From the NCBI GenBank assembly GCA_002427605.1, contig DIRT01000014.1, positions 1 through 36,952 of the forward strand: a stretch of 36,952 nt of DNA. The letters are read 5' to 3'. Below, piece after piece: positions 17,216 to 25,639 of this stretch (the first letter of the stretch is position 1; every line of letters starts with the position of its first letter). The notes below the pieces were generated by a model. The model was not told where the DNA came from. It did no database searches and was given only the letters and a program-made list of their open reading frames with translations. A program made the position numbers and the translations under genes. The DNA is from Bacteroidales bacterium UBA5429. Its GTDB lineage: Bacteria > Bacteroidota > Bacteroidia > Bacteroidales > WCHB1-69.

Positions 17216-18913
17216 TTATTGAATTTGGAGTTTTGAATTATATTGTTTTCCTGAATTATCAGTGAATCTGAGTATATAAAGTCCTGTAGTTAATGAAGAT
17301 ACAGAGATTGTGTTTTCACCGTTACTTAGTTTTTCACTATGTAAAAGAGCACCGGTCATAGAATATATTTCTACATTCATCTCTTCTTGAAGTTGAACTC
17401 TTACAAATTGACTGGCAGGATTGGGTGCTAATTTGATAAAAGAGTGGTTGTACTCATCAATAGAGGTTGTAATACCGTTGTTTGAGTTGTTTAGGATTAC
17501 AATTCTGTTCATCTGAGGAATAGAAGCTCCTCCTTTATACAAACAAATTCCGGTTAAATTCACAATATAGCTGGGAATAGCAGTATTGATATAGTCAGCG
17601 CTGAAATTGTCAGTATAGATAACGGAATCCTTTGAAACTCCGGCTTGAGTAGCTCCATAATATTTACCTGTTGCCCAGTTACCGCTTTCATTAACAGTTA
17701 CATTAGGAAGTTTGATAAGTTTAGATTGTATTGAATTTTGATGATCGTTATCTAAGTCTGCTAATGTTACTTCTGTTGGTGTTACGCTATTAAATGCTGA
17801 AATAGGAGTGCAATTTGTAGTAGGAACCAGTTCAATCATTCCATAATAGTTAGTTAGAGTACCCATTACGTTAGTGATTTTTTCACCAATCTCTACGCCA
17901 CTAATTTTACCTGTTGGGTCATAAATCATGATAGCTGCAGTTGCATCCTGGATATACTTCACATTGTTAAACGATTGCATGTGGGTTACAATAGCTTCTC
18001 CGGTATATTTATAAACGGCAGTACCATTATTTGTTCCACCTGTGTAAGCGGGTGCAGCTGCTCTTAATTCAGCGAGAGTGCTCACTGCTGTAATATTAAT
18101 ACCACTACCGGATAGGTCTAAAGTAACAGGATTAGCCAATCCGCCTCCTGTGAAAGTTAAGGTACCGGTATAATCAGCAACAGCGGTTGGATTAAAATTA
18201 ACAACTACAGGTACTCCTGCCTCAGTCATTAAGCTACTGGTAGCAAGTTGAGTAGTCGTTGTAGTAAATCCATTTCCGGTAATTGCTACCTGGATATCGT
18301 CAGAAGTTAAATTAGCACCACGAACGGTTACAGTAGCAGTGGCGTTTCCGTTGAGTTCAATTCCACCAAAATTAACAGAGGAGGGAGAAAGAATCAAAGC
18401 AGGATCTGTAGATTGGAAGATTTCAATATCGTCAATAAAGAAACGACTGTTAGCTGCTTGAAAACCTTCAAATTTAACCAAAGTGTTGCTGGTTCCACCT
18501 GTTGCCATGACAGTAAATTCAGTCATAACGTTAGTAATCAGACCTTGAACTAAATGTTCAGTTTCATTAACAAAAACTTTCATCTGCTGTTGGTCTGTAG
18601 TCCATCTGCGGGCTTTAAAGCGGATAGTAAAGTTACCACCATTACCTGAAAGATCTAATGCAGGAGTTGTTATGTAACCTTTAACACTGGAAGTTCCGAT
18701 TTTTGCTGCACCATTACTTTGATATACTTTGTTACCGGTCCAACCGGGTACTTGGGTATAGTTGTCTAATGAACCACTAATTTCTGTAGTAGTAGAGTCA
18801 GTCATTCCTGAGAAGTCCTCAAAAAGAATCTGCTGTGCATGTAGTGAGGAAAATAATCCTCCGGTTAATAATGCTACCAATAATGTAGCGAAAAGAGTTT
18901 TAATTGTTTTCAT
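17216..18913 (-). CDS. T9SS type A cargo protein with Ig-like and DUF5689-like domains
   Basis: From the ATG at 18913 the product is 565 residues with a signal peptide ending near SLHAQ. The frame extends to 18961, but the signal peptide favours the inner ATG. Domains: a jelly-roll choice-of-anchor region (about 25-175, ILFEDFSG to FFIDDIEIF), an Ig-like region (about 180-275, LILSPSSVNFGGIELNG), an OB-fold-like DUF5689-type region (about 280-475) and a C-terminal T9SS sorting domain (APNPASQFVRVQL to LTTGLYILRF). It should be secreted through the outer membrane by the Por/T9SS machinery and anchored or released. No catalytic domain is evident. It lies between the phosphatase and M3 peptidase genes. 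Confidence 0.85.
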   Translation of the reverse strand: MKTIKTLFATLLVALLTGGLFSSLHAQQILFEDFSGMTDSTTTEISGSLDNYTQVPGWTGNKVYQSNGAAKIGTSSVKGYITTPALDLSGNGGNFTIRFKARRWTTDQQQMKVFVNETEHLVQGLITNVMTEFTVMATGGTSNTLVKFEGFQAANSRFFIDDIEIFQSTDPALILSPSSVNFGGIELNGNATATVTVRGANLTSDDIQVAITGNGFTTTTTQLATSSLMTEAGVPVVVNFNPTAVADYTGTLTFTGGGLANPVTLDLSGSGINITAVSTLAELRAAAPAYTGGTNNGTAVYKYTGEAIVTHMQSFNNVKYIQDATAAIMIYDPTGKISGVEIGEKITNVMGTLTNYYGMIELVPTTNCTPISAFNSVTPTEVTLADLDNDHQNSIQSKLIKLPNVTVNESGNWATGKYYGATQAGVSKDSVIYTDNFSADYINTAIPSYIVNLTGICLYKGGASIPQMNRIVILNNSNNGITTSIDEYNHSFIKLAPNPASQFVRVQLQEEMNVEIYSMTGALLHSEKLSNGENTISVSSLTTGLYILRFTDNSGKQYNSKLQIQ

Positions 18914-18967
18914 AATCATCTGATTTTTTATGTTTTTAATTATTTGATTTTTAAAATTCAACTATTG

Positions 18968-20431
18968 TTACATCTGTCTCCGATTGGGTATAAAGAACGT
19001 TTTAATTTTATCAATATATATGATTACCGATTCAAACTCAATTATTTCACCATTTTTTATGGCATAATTAGTGTTTCCGTAGTAGGTAATCTGGTTCCTC
19101 TTATCTTTATAAGTGAGAGTAGGAGAGAGTAGATCTTGGTCATAAATAGTTGGAGTTAGATGATTATAAACTTGATAATGAGGTTTGTATATAGATTCTG
19201 TTGTTTTATTCAAAAGTTGGTTCCACCCCAATTCTTTGACGATATATTCGGTAATCTCATAGTTTCTGCAGTGTCCCATAGCTGCTTTCTGATTTGGGTG
19301 GTAAATAGCCAGTAGCAAATCTTCCCCGGTATGTCCAAAGGTTGTAAAACTAATTAAAGAGGTGAGTTCCAGTTTTGCACGCAAAAGTGTATCCTTCTTT
19401 GTTAAAGCATGATCTTGCTCCTCAAAAGGTTGAAAGAACTGATCTAGAGATTTTTTAGCATAGCCTGAATTGGTATTCTTTCCACCAATAGAGATTCCGG
19501 ATGTCCCATGATCCGGCACAATCACTACTAAAGTGTGTTGATCAGCAATTGCAAACTGGATAGCTACATCTACTGCTTTGTCAAATTCTAAAAATTCTAA
19601 GATTCCTGTTTTGGCATCTAAATTGTGCATAGCCCAATCTATAAGACTGCCCTCAACCATAAGGAAAAAACCTTGATCATTTTGAGAGAGTGTTTCAATC
19701 GCTTTTTGAGTCATTTCAGCCAAGGAGGGAAACTCTCCATCCTTTTGGTCTATAAAGCAGGGCATGTTAATAGAATCAAAAACACCCCAATACTTAGGGG
19801 ATTGAGTTTGATACAGCTCTTCTTTCGTTCTTATTATATCATATCCACGAGATGTGAGATACTCTATATGAGGTTGTAAGTATTTTGTCCCTCCTGCCAG
19901 TACAACATCGATATGATTGTAAACCATCTGCTTGGCGATGATCTCTTCAGCATTTCTATCATAGTAATGTGCTGAGGTGGATGCCGGTGTTGCATGAGTA
20001 AATTGAGAGGTTGCAACAATTCCGGTACTCTTTCCTTCCAGTTTTGCAACTTCCATTAAAGTGGCTAAAGGAAAATAAGCACGCGAAGAATCAATTTCAT
20101 ATAGGTCTTGATCTGTTTTTTGTGGATAAATTCCAATGTTCCCCTTTTGTGCCGGCTGACCATTGAAATAACATGAACCGGTTGGGGCAGAATCTCCAAT
20201 AGGGGCATTGGAACAGGTACTTCTTACCAGTCCGCAGAAGTAAGGATCGATAGCAAGACTGAAGTTGGGGTCACCGGTACGCCACTGTTCATAGTATCTC
20301 GAAAGAGAAACTAAACTGATAGAACACCCGTCAGGAATCATTACAATGACGTTCTTAATCTTCTCTTGAGACCATAAACTAACTGACAGAATCAGAAAGA
20401 GAAAAGATAAAACAACCTTTTTAATCCGCAT
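18968..20431 (-). CDS. Alkaline phosphatase (PhoA superfamily), exported
   Basis: The 487-residue protein has a signal peptide (about 1-21, LSVSLWSQ) and the ordered PhoA motifs: MIPDG with metal-binding Asp34, GDSAPTGS with nucleophile Ser81, VEGSLIDWAMHNLD, PDHGTSG and GHTGEDLLLAIY. All zinc and magnesium ligand positions appear filled, although DSAPTGS is a divergent form of DSAATAT. It should remove phosphate from monoesters in the periplasm or outside the cell. It is the first gene of an operon with the T9SS cargo and M3 peptidase genes. Its promoter is back-to-back with that of the DUF4831 gene. No Pho-box-like site was recognised. Confidence 0.88.
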   Translation of the reverse strand: MRIKKVVLSFLFLILSVSLWSQEKIKNVIVMIPDGCSISLVSLSRYYEQWRTGDPNFSLAIDPYFCGLVRSTCSNAPIGDSAPTGSCYFNGQPAQKGNIGIYPQKTDQDLYEIDSSRAYFPLATLMEVAKLEGKSTGIVATSQFTHATPASTSAHYYDRNAEEIIAKQMVYNHIDVVLAGGTKYLQPHIEYLTSRGYDIIRTKEELYQTQSPKYWGVFDSINMPCFIDQKDGEFPSLAEMTQKAIETLSQNDQGFFLMVEGSLIDWAMHNLDAKTGILEFLEFDKAVDVAIQFAIADQHTLVVIVPDHGTSGISIGGKNTNSGYAKKSLDQFFQPFEEQDHALTKKDTLLRAKLELTSLISFTTFGHTGEDLLLAIYHPNQKAAMGHCRNYEITEYIVKELGWNQLLNKTTESIYKPHYQVYNHLTPTIYDQDLLSPTLTYKDKRNQITYYGNTNYAIKNGEIIEFESVIIYIDKIKTFFIPNRRQM

Positions 20432-20458
20432 CGATCATTTATTTTTTATATCAACTGG

Positions 20459-20466
20459 CAAAGATA
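20459..20466 (-). promoter_or_regulatory. -7 box for the alkaline phosphatase operon
   Basis: The minus strand reads TATCTTTG, 27 bases upstream of the ATG at 20431. It lies only 31 bp from the divergent box at 20490, so the two promoters overlap. Confidence 0.6.
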
Positions 20467-20489
20467 TATAAAAGATTCAATTATTTGTG

Positions 20490-20497
20490 TAATTTTG
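20490..20497 (+). promoter_or_regulatory. -7 box for the DUF4831 gene
   Basis: TAATTTTG matches TAnnTTTG. A start site near 20504 would leave the in-frame TTG at 20495 untranscribed, which decides for the ATG start at 20534 (or 20525). Confidence 0.6.
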
Positions 20498-20533
20498 CAG
20501 TTAATATTCGGTGAAGATTTAAAAATGTTATTT

Positions 20534-21637
20534 ATGAAAAAGATTAGTTTGCTTCTCTCTTTACTTATTACCATATCTGTAGCTTTCGCTCAAAAAAGTG
20601 TAATTCCCCTTCCATCTGATTCTACATGGCTACCTCCTTCCAATAGTTTTGCCTACGCTCTTCCTAAAACTGTGCTTAATGTTAAAGTTAAAGTTGCTGT
20701 AGTGAAGCAACAGAGAGGGAAATATGGAGATTTTGCTGAAAATATGTTGGGAATAACCAATTCTATTCGTACTAATAGGACACTCTATAAAATTAATAGT
20801 GTAGAAATATCAAATGGGATTATTCCGGATCCGGATCATCAATATGTGGTGACTCTATCTGATAAAGAGATGAAAAAATGGATTTTGAAGAAGATTGAAA
20901 TCGAATCTAAAAATGGAACACTGTTTCATTCTCAAATGGAGAATCCATTGAAAGAGGAAGAACAAGCACCCCAATGGCTCTATTTTGGAAATCTTGTTTT
21001 TGAAGAGAAGGTAGAGAACTATATTGATACAAAGATTATTGATGGAGTAGTAACTCAGGTCCCAATTACTAATACTACTACAATAACAAAAACATTAGAG
21101 GATGAAGCACAAGAGATTTCTGATTTTATTTTGAAAATCAGAAAAGATCGTTATGAATTGATTTCAGAACCTCATGAATATTCAATGTCAAAGGAAGCTT
21201 TGGAATATACTGTTGAACAAATGAATAAAATGGAAGCTACTTATATGGAGCTTTTTACAGGCTCAACAGTCGTGGAAGAGGTAATAGAATATTTTACAGT
21301 TATACCCCAAGGGGAAGGTGAGATTTTCCTTTTTGGTTTTTCTGATACTCACGGCATCGTTTCACTTCAATCTCCCTTTGCTACAACAATTTATCGACTC
21401 AAATTGGATCCCCTGGTTAGATCTTCAGAGGCTATTCGTTTGGTTCAAAATAACAGATCTACCTTCTTTAACGGCTATAGGGTAAGAACACCACTTTCTG
21501 TCTCTGTTTCACTATACAACGATGATACATTAGTGAACCAATTTGGGGTGTTCCCAATTTTTCAATTAAATGAGGTTCAGGTGCTTCAGAAAAATTTACC
21601 CAATTTCGATATTTTTCAATGGGGTATTGTTTACTAA
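20534..21637 (+). CDS. DUF4831-family exported protein
   Basis: From the ATG at 20534 the product is 367 residues with a signal peptide ending at VAFAQ (about residue 20). The opening of the mature protein, FAYALPKTVLNVKVKVAVVK, and the later YKINSVEISNGIIPDPDHQY are typical of DUF4831 proteins of Bacteroidales, whose function is unknown. It is probably periplasmic or outer-membrane associated. It is divergent from the alkaline phosphatase operon and followed 21 bases later by a small membrane protein gene. ATG at 20525 is an alternative start. Confidence 0.8.
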   Translation: MKKISLLLSLLITISVAFAQKSVIPLPSDSTWLPPSNSFAYALPKTVLNVKVKVAVVKQQRGKYGDFAENMLGITNSIRTNRTLYKINSVEISNGIIPDPDHQYVVTLSDKEMKKWILKKIEIESKNGTLFHSQMENPLKEEEQAPQWLYFGNLVFEEKVENYIDTKIIDGVVTQVPITNTTTITKTLEDEAQEISDFILKIRKDRYELISEPHEYSMSKEALEYTVEQMNKMEATYMELFTGSTVVEEVIEYFTVIPQGEGEIFLFGFSDTHGIVSLQSPFATTIYRLKLDPLVRSSEAIRLVQNNRSTFFNGYRVRTPLSVSVSLYNDDTLVNQFGVFPIFQLNEVQVLQKNLPNFDIFQWGIVY

Positions 21638-21658
21638 TTTGATAATTGTTAAATAGAG

Positions 21659-22162
21659 ATGAAAAAAAAAATAATTATTATTGTAGGAGTTGTGATTGTT
21701 ATAGCTCTCTCTATCTTTTTACTTCGTCCACGTATTGAAAAGTGGCAATTAAGAAAAAGTATCAATAATGCAGCTATAGAATATGTGACTTCCGTGTTGT
21801 TAATTCATGATTATGATTCAATAAAGATCAATAAGATCGATTCTCTATCTGATCTGAGGTTAGCACAAATTTCATTGGAACTGCTGGAGGAAATGAAGTT
21901 TAACTATCAGTATCTATATCAAGATTTAATCATGAATGACGGATCTGATTCCGAGTTGGATCAACTTGATGCTCAAATGTCGGAAATTGAGACAGCTATT
22001 ATAGAGCAGTATAGTATGGTAAATGACGATAAAACAGACTCAAAAAATTTGATTGGTTATTTGATTTATGCTACTTATTATGTTCGAACAGAGGAGGTTC
22101 CATTTATCTTTGTAACTACATCACAAGGGAAATATAAAGAGCTCAATCCTTTTCAGAAATAA
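21659..22162 (+). CDS. Small single-pass membrane protein of unknown function
   Basis: The 167-residue protein has one N-terminal transmembrane segment (about 4-23, IIIIVGVVIVIALSIFLL), then a charged, mostly helical soluble part likely facing the periplasm. I recognise no domain. It follows the DUF4831 gene by 21 bases on the same strand, so it is probably its operon partner. The start codon is followed directly by ten A, a slippage-prone tract that could vary expression. The last 24 bases also form one arm of the following terminator-like hairpin. Confidence 0.7.
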   Translation: MKKKIIIIVGVVIVIALSIFLLRPRIEKWQLRKSINNAAIEYVTSVLLIHDYDSIKINKIDSLSDLRLAQISLELLEEMKFNYQYLYQDLIMNDGSDSELDQLDAQMSEIETAIIEQYSMVNDDKTDSKNLIGYLIYATYYVRTEEVPFIFVTTSQGKYKELNPFQK

Positions 22163-22184
22163 AACCTGATTGGGATTGAGCTCT
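22138..22184. terminator. Terminator-like inverted repeat between convergent genes
   Basis: A 12-bp perfect inverted repeat (22138-22149 with 22173-22184, core GAGCTCAATCC) has a 23-base loop. Its left arm is inside the end of the upstream gene. A smaller hairpin TCAGA/TCTGA followed by TTTT comes next (22187-22205). Convergent placement suggests transcription stop, though no long T-run follows the main stem. Confidence 0.5.
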
Positions 22185-22213
22185 CTCAGAATAACTCTGA
22201 TTTTAGAATAATC

Positions 22214-23161
22214 TTATTCGAATTTGTTTTGATTTGCAACCAAAAGATGGTTCATCTTATTGTAACGTCTGATCAAGACGCATTCCCATAATAGATAAAC
22301 AGCCCAACAAATTATAGCAGCAATAGCTACACCTTGGTGGCTTAACTTGTAGAACATAGCAGATTGACCAAAGAAAGTACCTCTTAGTATCCATGTCATA
22401 ATAACCATGGTGATAATTAATAGTCCCCACCAAATACCAATGTTGAACTCTCCATTGTTGTTTTTTGAGTTTTTAGGAAGAATCTCTTTATCTTTTAAAA
22501 TGTACTCTGTTTCATTCCAAATTTCGGCAAAAACAGAGTATGGTTTAATCAGGTTATATCCCGGAATTAACCATCCAACAATACCCCAGAATGGTGCTAC
22601 ACCTTTTTTCATCCAGGACGTTGCATTTCTTAAATTGATAATGTTGCGGTACTTCCAATATCCAAAAACTAAAATTTTTACAAATACCAATGCAACAGTA
22701 ATCCAAATAAAAAGATTAAACCTGGACTTGGCTTGATTAGTTGTGTTTTCTAGGTCAGAGTACACAGTTTGAATAGGCTCAAAGAAGAGTTGCTCAACTC
22801 CAATTAATGAATCAATGCTCGCTAACTGTGCTTTCTTTTCCGGTAAAACCTCCCGAACTCTCTTTAAATTCTCTTCGTATTCTTTTCTTAATTTAGCGTC
22901 TGTAGGTACAGCTTTTTTAACAAGTGAGTCTAATCTGACCTGGTAGTGTTCAACCTCAGCTAATGCTCTTCTACGAGGTTGTTCAACTTCGCGTAAATTC
23001 TCTCTGGCTTTTTCAAATTCTGGTTTCTTTGCAACAAACTTAACGTTCACTTCGTCAAATTTTAAAATGAAAACCATGGAGATAATGAAAAATACCAAAA
23101 TGAGGAGATTAAGAATCATCGATAATTTTCCAAATTTTGAGTTGTTTGTAATTTTTTTCAT
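22214..23161 (-). CDS. DUF4328-like membrane protein with coiled-coil insert
   Basis: The 315-residue protein has a first transmembrane helix at about 14-32, then a charged coiled coil (about 45-140, EFEKARENLREVEQPRRRAL) that should face the periplasm. Four more membrane segments follow, near 150-170, 190-205, 243-262 and 275-297. GWLIPGYNLIKPYSVFAEIW (about 197-216) is characteristic of DUF4328, a membrane domain of unknown function. It appears to be monocistronic, convergent with the preceding gene pair. The long extracytoplasmic coiled coil is unusual for DUF4328 proteins and suggests binding to an envelope partner. Confidence 0.75.
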   Translation of the reverse strand: MKKITNNSKFGKLSMILNLLILVFFIISMVFILKFDEVNVKFVAKKPEFEKARENLREVEQPRRRALAEVEHYQVRLDSLVKKAVPTDAKLRKEYEENLKRVREVLPEKKAQLASIDSLIGVEQLFFEPIQTVYSDLENTTNQAKSRFNLFIWITVALVFVKILVFGYWKYRNIINLRNATSWMKKGVAPFWGIVGWLIPGYNLIKPYSVFAEIWNETEYILKDKEILPKNSKNNNGEFNIGIWWGLLIITMVIMTWILRGTFFGQSAMFYKLSHQGVAIAAIICWAVYLLWECVLIRRYNKMNHLLVANQNKFE

Positions 23162-23226
23162 CTTTGTTGTTTATGCTTTATAATGTTTATAATCTATTTT
23201 CTATAGTAACCAAAAGATACAAAATG

Positions 23227-23234
23227 CAAAAATA
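23227..23234 (-). promoter_or_regulatory. -7 box for the DUF4328-like gene
   Basis: The minus strand reads TATTTTTG (TAnnTTTG), 65 bases before the ATG at 23161. A TTG 22 bases further upstream is slightly too far for the usual -33 spacing. Confidence 0.45.
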
Positions 23235-23274
23235 AATAAATCTTTTGTAATAGATTCAAAATTTTGAAATATTT

Positions 23275-24792
23275 TTAATCATTTATTTTAAAAGTTTTGT
23301 AGAATGGTAATCCGTTGTTGTAACATCCTGATACTGTGATTGATTTATTTTCCTCATCTTCAATAAAAACAATTTTAGCCTTTTGATTTTGAGTTGATAT
23401 GATAAATCCTCCTTCAATTCCCCATTCGATTTCATGGATAGAACCTCCACTTATTGCAAAAATTTGCAAATCAGTATAGTTTCTGTAAATTTCAATCTCT
23501 TCAGGAATTAACTCATCATAGAAAAAATCACGCATCTCTTTTGTTATCAAATCGTGATTTTTATTAGGCACCCCTTTTTCATCTACGTGAGGTTCATGAT
23601 CCGCATTTTTAAATGTGACTAATTTTTCCTTTGTTTTAAGTTGCTTAAGCATCTTATGAATCTCATAAGAACCATACAGCTTTCCAAATATGATTTTTCC
23701 TAGTCTTTTACTGACTATTTCAAAAGGATAATCATATCCGTATGGAACAATTTGATCTTTGTCTCCATGAAATGAAATAACCGGGATAGAAGCGGTTTTG
23801 ATATGGTTAATATCATTCACTGCACCCCACATATTACCCACTCCTTTGACTGTAAAACTGTTTTTTAAATTATTCCCTGAAGTTTCAATATCACCCAAAT
23901 CTTCATGAAAAAAACTTTTTCGGGTACTTTCCGGTCTGTTGGCATTAGTCATATAAGCCAGGTTTAATGCCGTGATGGCACCCGCGCTGGTGCCACAAAC
24001 AAAAATGGTCGAAGTATCTATATGATATTCGTTTTGTCTGCTAACTAAAAAACGGATTGCAGCATGGGCATCCTGTATGGCCTGGTATCCGGTACGCTCA
24101 ACACTGGCTTTGCTCGGAGCATAACCCAGCCTGTAATTGATTGAAGCAGTGGTATAACCGAGAGATGCAAATTTTTTGCAAAAAGCAACAGTAGCCGGAT
24201 TCTCCTTGTCGCCAATATAAAAAGCACCTCCGTGAATACAAACCAGTAGAGGACGCTTGTAAGATTCATTGCTCAGAGGAATATAAAGGTCCATTTTTAA
24301 ATCCAGATCTTTACTCCTTAACGTAGCAGTTAATCCTTTTACAACAAGACTAAAAAAAGACTCATCATCCGTAATATAGCTATCCCAATAGCCCTTTACA
24401 GACGCAAAAGGGATGTTTTTTATGGTTTTTACCTGATATAGCGACTCGCGATATCGGTTGGGATAAGTTTTAGGTTGGGTAGGATATGTGTATAGTGAAC
24501 AGGAATCGATTAAAAATGGAATTTTTCGCTTGACTCTGCGTAAAGAGGTGCGAAATGAAACACCTTTAGTAGTCGGTAAATCGGTAGCCAGATAATAGAT
24601 CCCCGATACTCTTTTGTTGTCTAACTGGTTGATGCTAAAGAAAATAGTAGTGTCGCCCTGAGAACTTTTGTAATATCTGTTTTGCTGATAATGTGTTAGA
24701 TTTGCCTTAGGAGAACAAGAAGTGAGCAGAAGAAAAACAGGAAACAGTAAAAAATACCCTTTTTTGAATAGAGATATAAAGTTGTCTGACAT
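23275..24792 (-). CDS. Alpha/beta-hydrolase (carboxylesterase-like) lipoprotein
   Basis: From the ATG at 24792 the product is 505 residues. An upstream TTG at 24813 lies within the -7 box and is rejected. A lipoprotein signal ends in LLLTSC (Cys26). The hydrolase core has the oxyanion motif HGGAF (187-191), nucleophile Ser269 in GTSAG, Asp346 in HGDKDQIVP and His399 in NADHEPH, so the triad is complete. The order fits the BD-FAE/acetyl-esterase group, which often deacylates polysaccharides. The C-terminus (about 440-505, ISGGSIHEIEWGIEGGF) looks like a PKD/Ig-like domain, an unusual addition. It should sit on the outer membrane. It is divergent from the gene at 24891. Confidence 0.85.
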   Translation of the reverse strand: MSDNFISLFKKGYFLLFPVFLLLTSCSPKANLTHYQQNRYYKSSQGDTTIFFSINQLDNKRVSGIYYLATDLPTTKGVSFRTSLRRVKRKIPFLIDSCSLYTYPTQPKTYPNRYRESLYQVKTIKNIPFASVKGYWDSYITDDESFFSLVVKGLTATLRSKDLDLKMDLYIPLSNESYKRPLLVCIHGGAFYIGDKENPATVAFCKKFASLGYTTASINYRLGYAPSKASVERTGYQAIQDAHAAIRFLVSRQNEYHIDTSTIFVCGTSAGAITALNLAYMTNANRPESTRKSFFHEDLGDIETSGNNLKNSFTVKGVGNMWGAVNDINHIKTASIPVISFHGDKDQIVPYGYDYPFEIVSKRLGKIIFGKLYGSYEIHKMLKQLKTKEKLVTFKNADHEPHVDEKGVPNKNHDLITKEMRDFFYDELIPEEIEIYRNYTDLQIFAISGGSIHEIEWGIEGGFIISTQNQKAKIVFIEDEENKSITVSGCYNNGLPFYKTFKIND

Positions 24793-24810
24793 AAATGACA
24801 AATTAAAATG

Positions 24811-24818
24811 CAAAAATA
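24811..24818 (-). promoter_or_regulatory. -7 box for the esterase gene
   Basis: The minus strand reads TATTTTTG, 18 bases before the ATG at 24792. It is divergent from the promoter at 24842-24871, and the two share about 50 bp. Confidence 0.5.
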
Positions 24819-24841
24819 CAGATTCTATTCCTATATTTTGA

Positions 24842-24871
24842 TTGTTTAAATAATTTTTTATCGTATCTTTG
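24842..24871 (+). promoter_or_regulatory. Complete -33/-7 promoter for the gene at 24891
   Basis: TTG (24842-24844) and TATCTTTG (24864-24871) are separated by 19 bases, the spacing expected for the Bacteroidota primary sigma factor. The ATG follows 19 bases later. This is the best full promoter match in the window. Confidence 0.7.
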
Positions 24872-24890
24872 TCCCATTAATTAAAATGAG

Positions 24891-25580
24891 ATGAAAGAGA
24901 ACCTAAGCCAACTATTGATTACCAAAGGAAGTATGAAATTGGATGTCTATCAGGCAGCACTTGACCTGATGAAGTTGTTTAAAAATAGTGCAGTTGAATT
25001 TGATAACTTCTTTAAAAATGAGTATCCGGAGGAATATAAATCGTTGTCAGTAAAGTATATAGATAAGAATTCAAATCTTTTTCAAATTAATTTTGCTTCC
25101 GATGTGCTTATTTTTATGCTGCATACTAATATTTTTGAGTTTTCCCGCAATCATGAAGTGATGCATACTCCCTACATCAAGGAGGATAAAGAACGTTCCT
25201 ATTGCGGTATGATCTCAATTTATAACTTTTTATCCGATTCTTTGACCAATGTTCGTGTTAATGATATCGGCTATTTGGTAGGTAGAGTAATGGTTAATAA
25301 AGATCGTCACTACTATGTTGAGGGTAAAAGAGAATTGGCACAAATCTTGAATAATTTTAGTGTCAACAAGTATTCGCAGGAGGCTGTTAATGACATTTTT
25401 TACTCTGCCATGAAGTATAGTATTAATTTTGATCTGCTGCTTCCCGATTTTGATGTAATTAAGTTCATCACGGTTAATGATATGATGCAAATGGAAAATC
25501 AAATTGTGACTATTCCGACTGCAAAAAGGCTGGGCTTTACGTTCGATAGAGATAAAGATATTAATAATAAAAAAAAATAA
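24891..25580 (+). CDS. Conserved-looking cytoplasmic protein of unknown function
   Basis: The 229-residue protein has no signal peptide or membrane segment. It has an N-terminal helical part (MKLDVYQAALDLMKLFKNSA), a mixed core (FQINFASDVLIFMLHTNIFE, HEVMHTPYIKEDKERSYCGM) and a lysine-rich tail. I do not recognise a family. His and Cys residues around 90-110 might bind a metal or ligand, but this is a guess. It has its own good promoter and is followed 59 bases later by the DUF4301 gene, so a link with that gene and the UDP-sugar enzyme is possible. Confidence 0.75.
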   Translation: MKENLSQLLITKGSMKLDVYQAALDLMKLFKNSAVEFDNFFKNEYPEEYKSLSVKYIDKNSNLFQINFASDVLIFMLHTNIFEFSRNHEVMHTPYIKEDKERSYCGMISIYNFLSDSLTNVRVNDIGYLVGRVMVNKDRHYYVEGKRELAQILNNFSVNKYSQEAVNDIFYSAMKYSINFDLLLPDFDVIKFITVNDMMQMENQIVTIPTAKRLGFTFDRDKDINNKKK

Positions 25581-25639
25581 AAAGGGGGGATGGACATTCA
25601 TCGTTCCCCGGAAATGAAATCGATAATAATTTAATCTAA

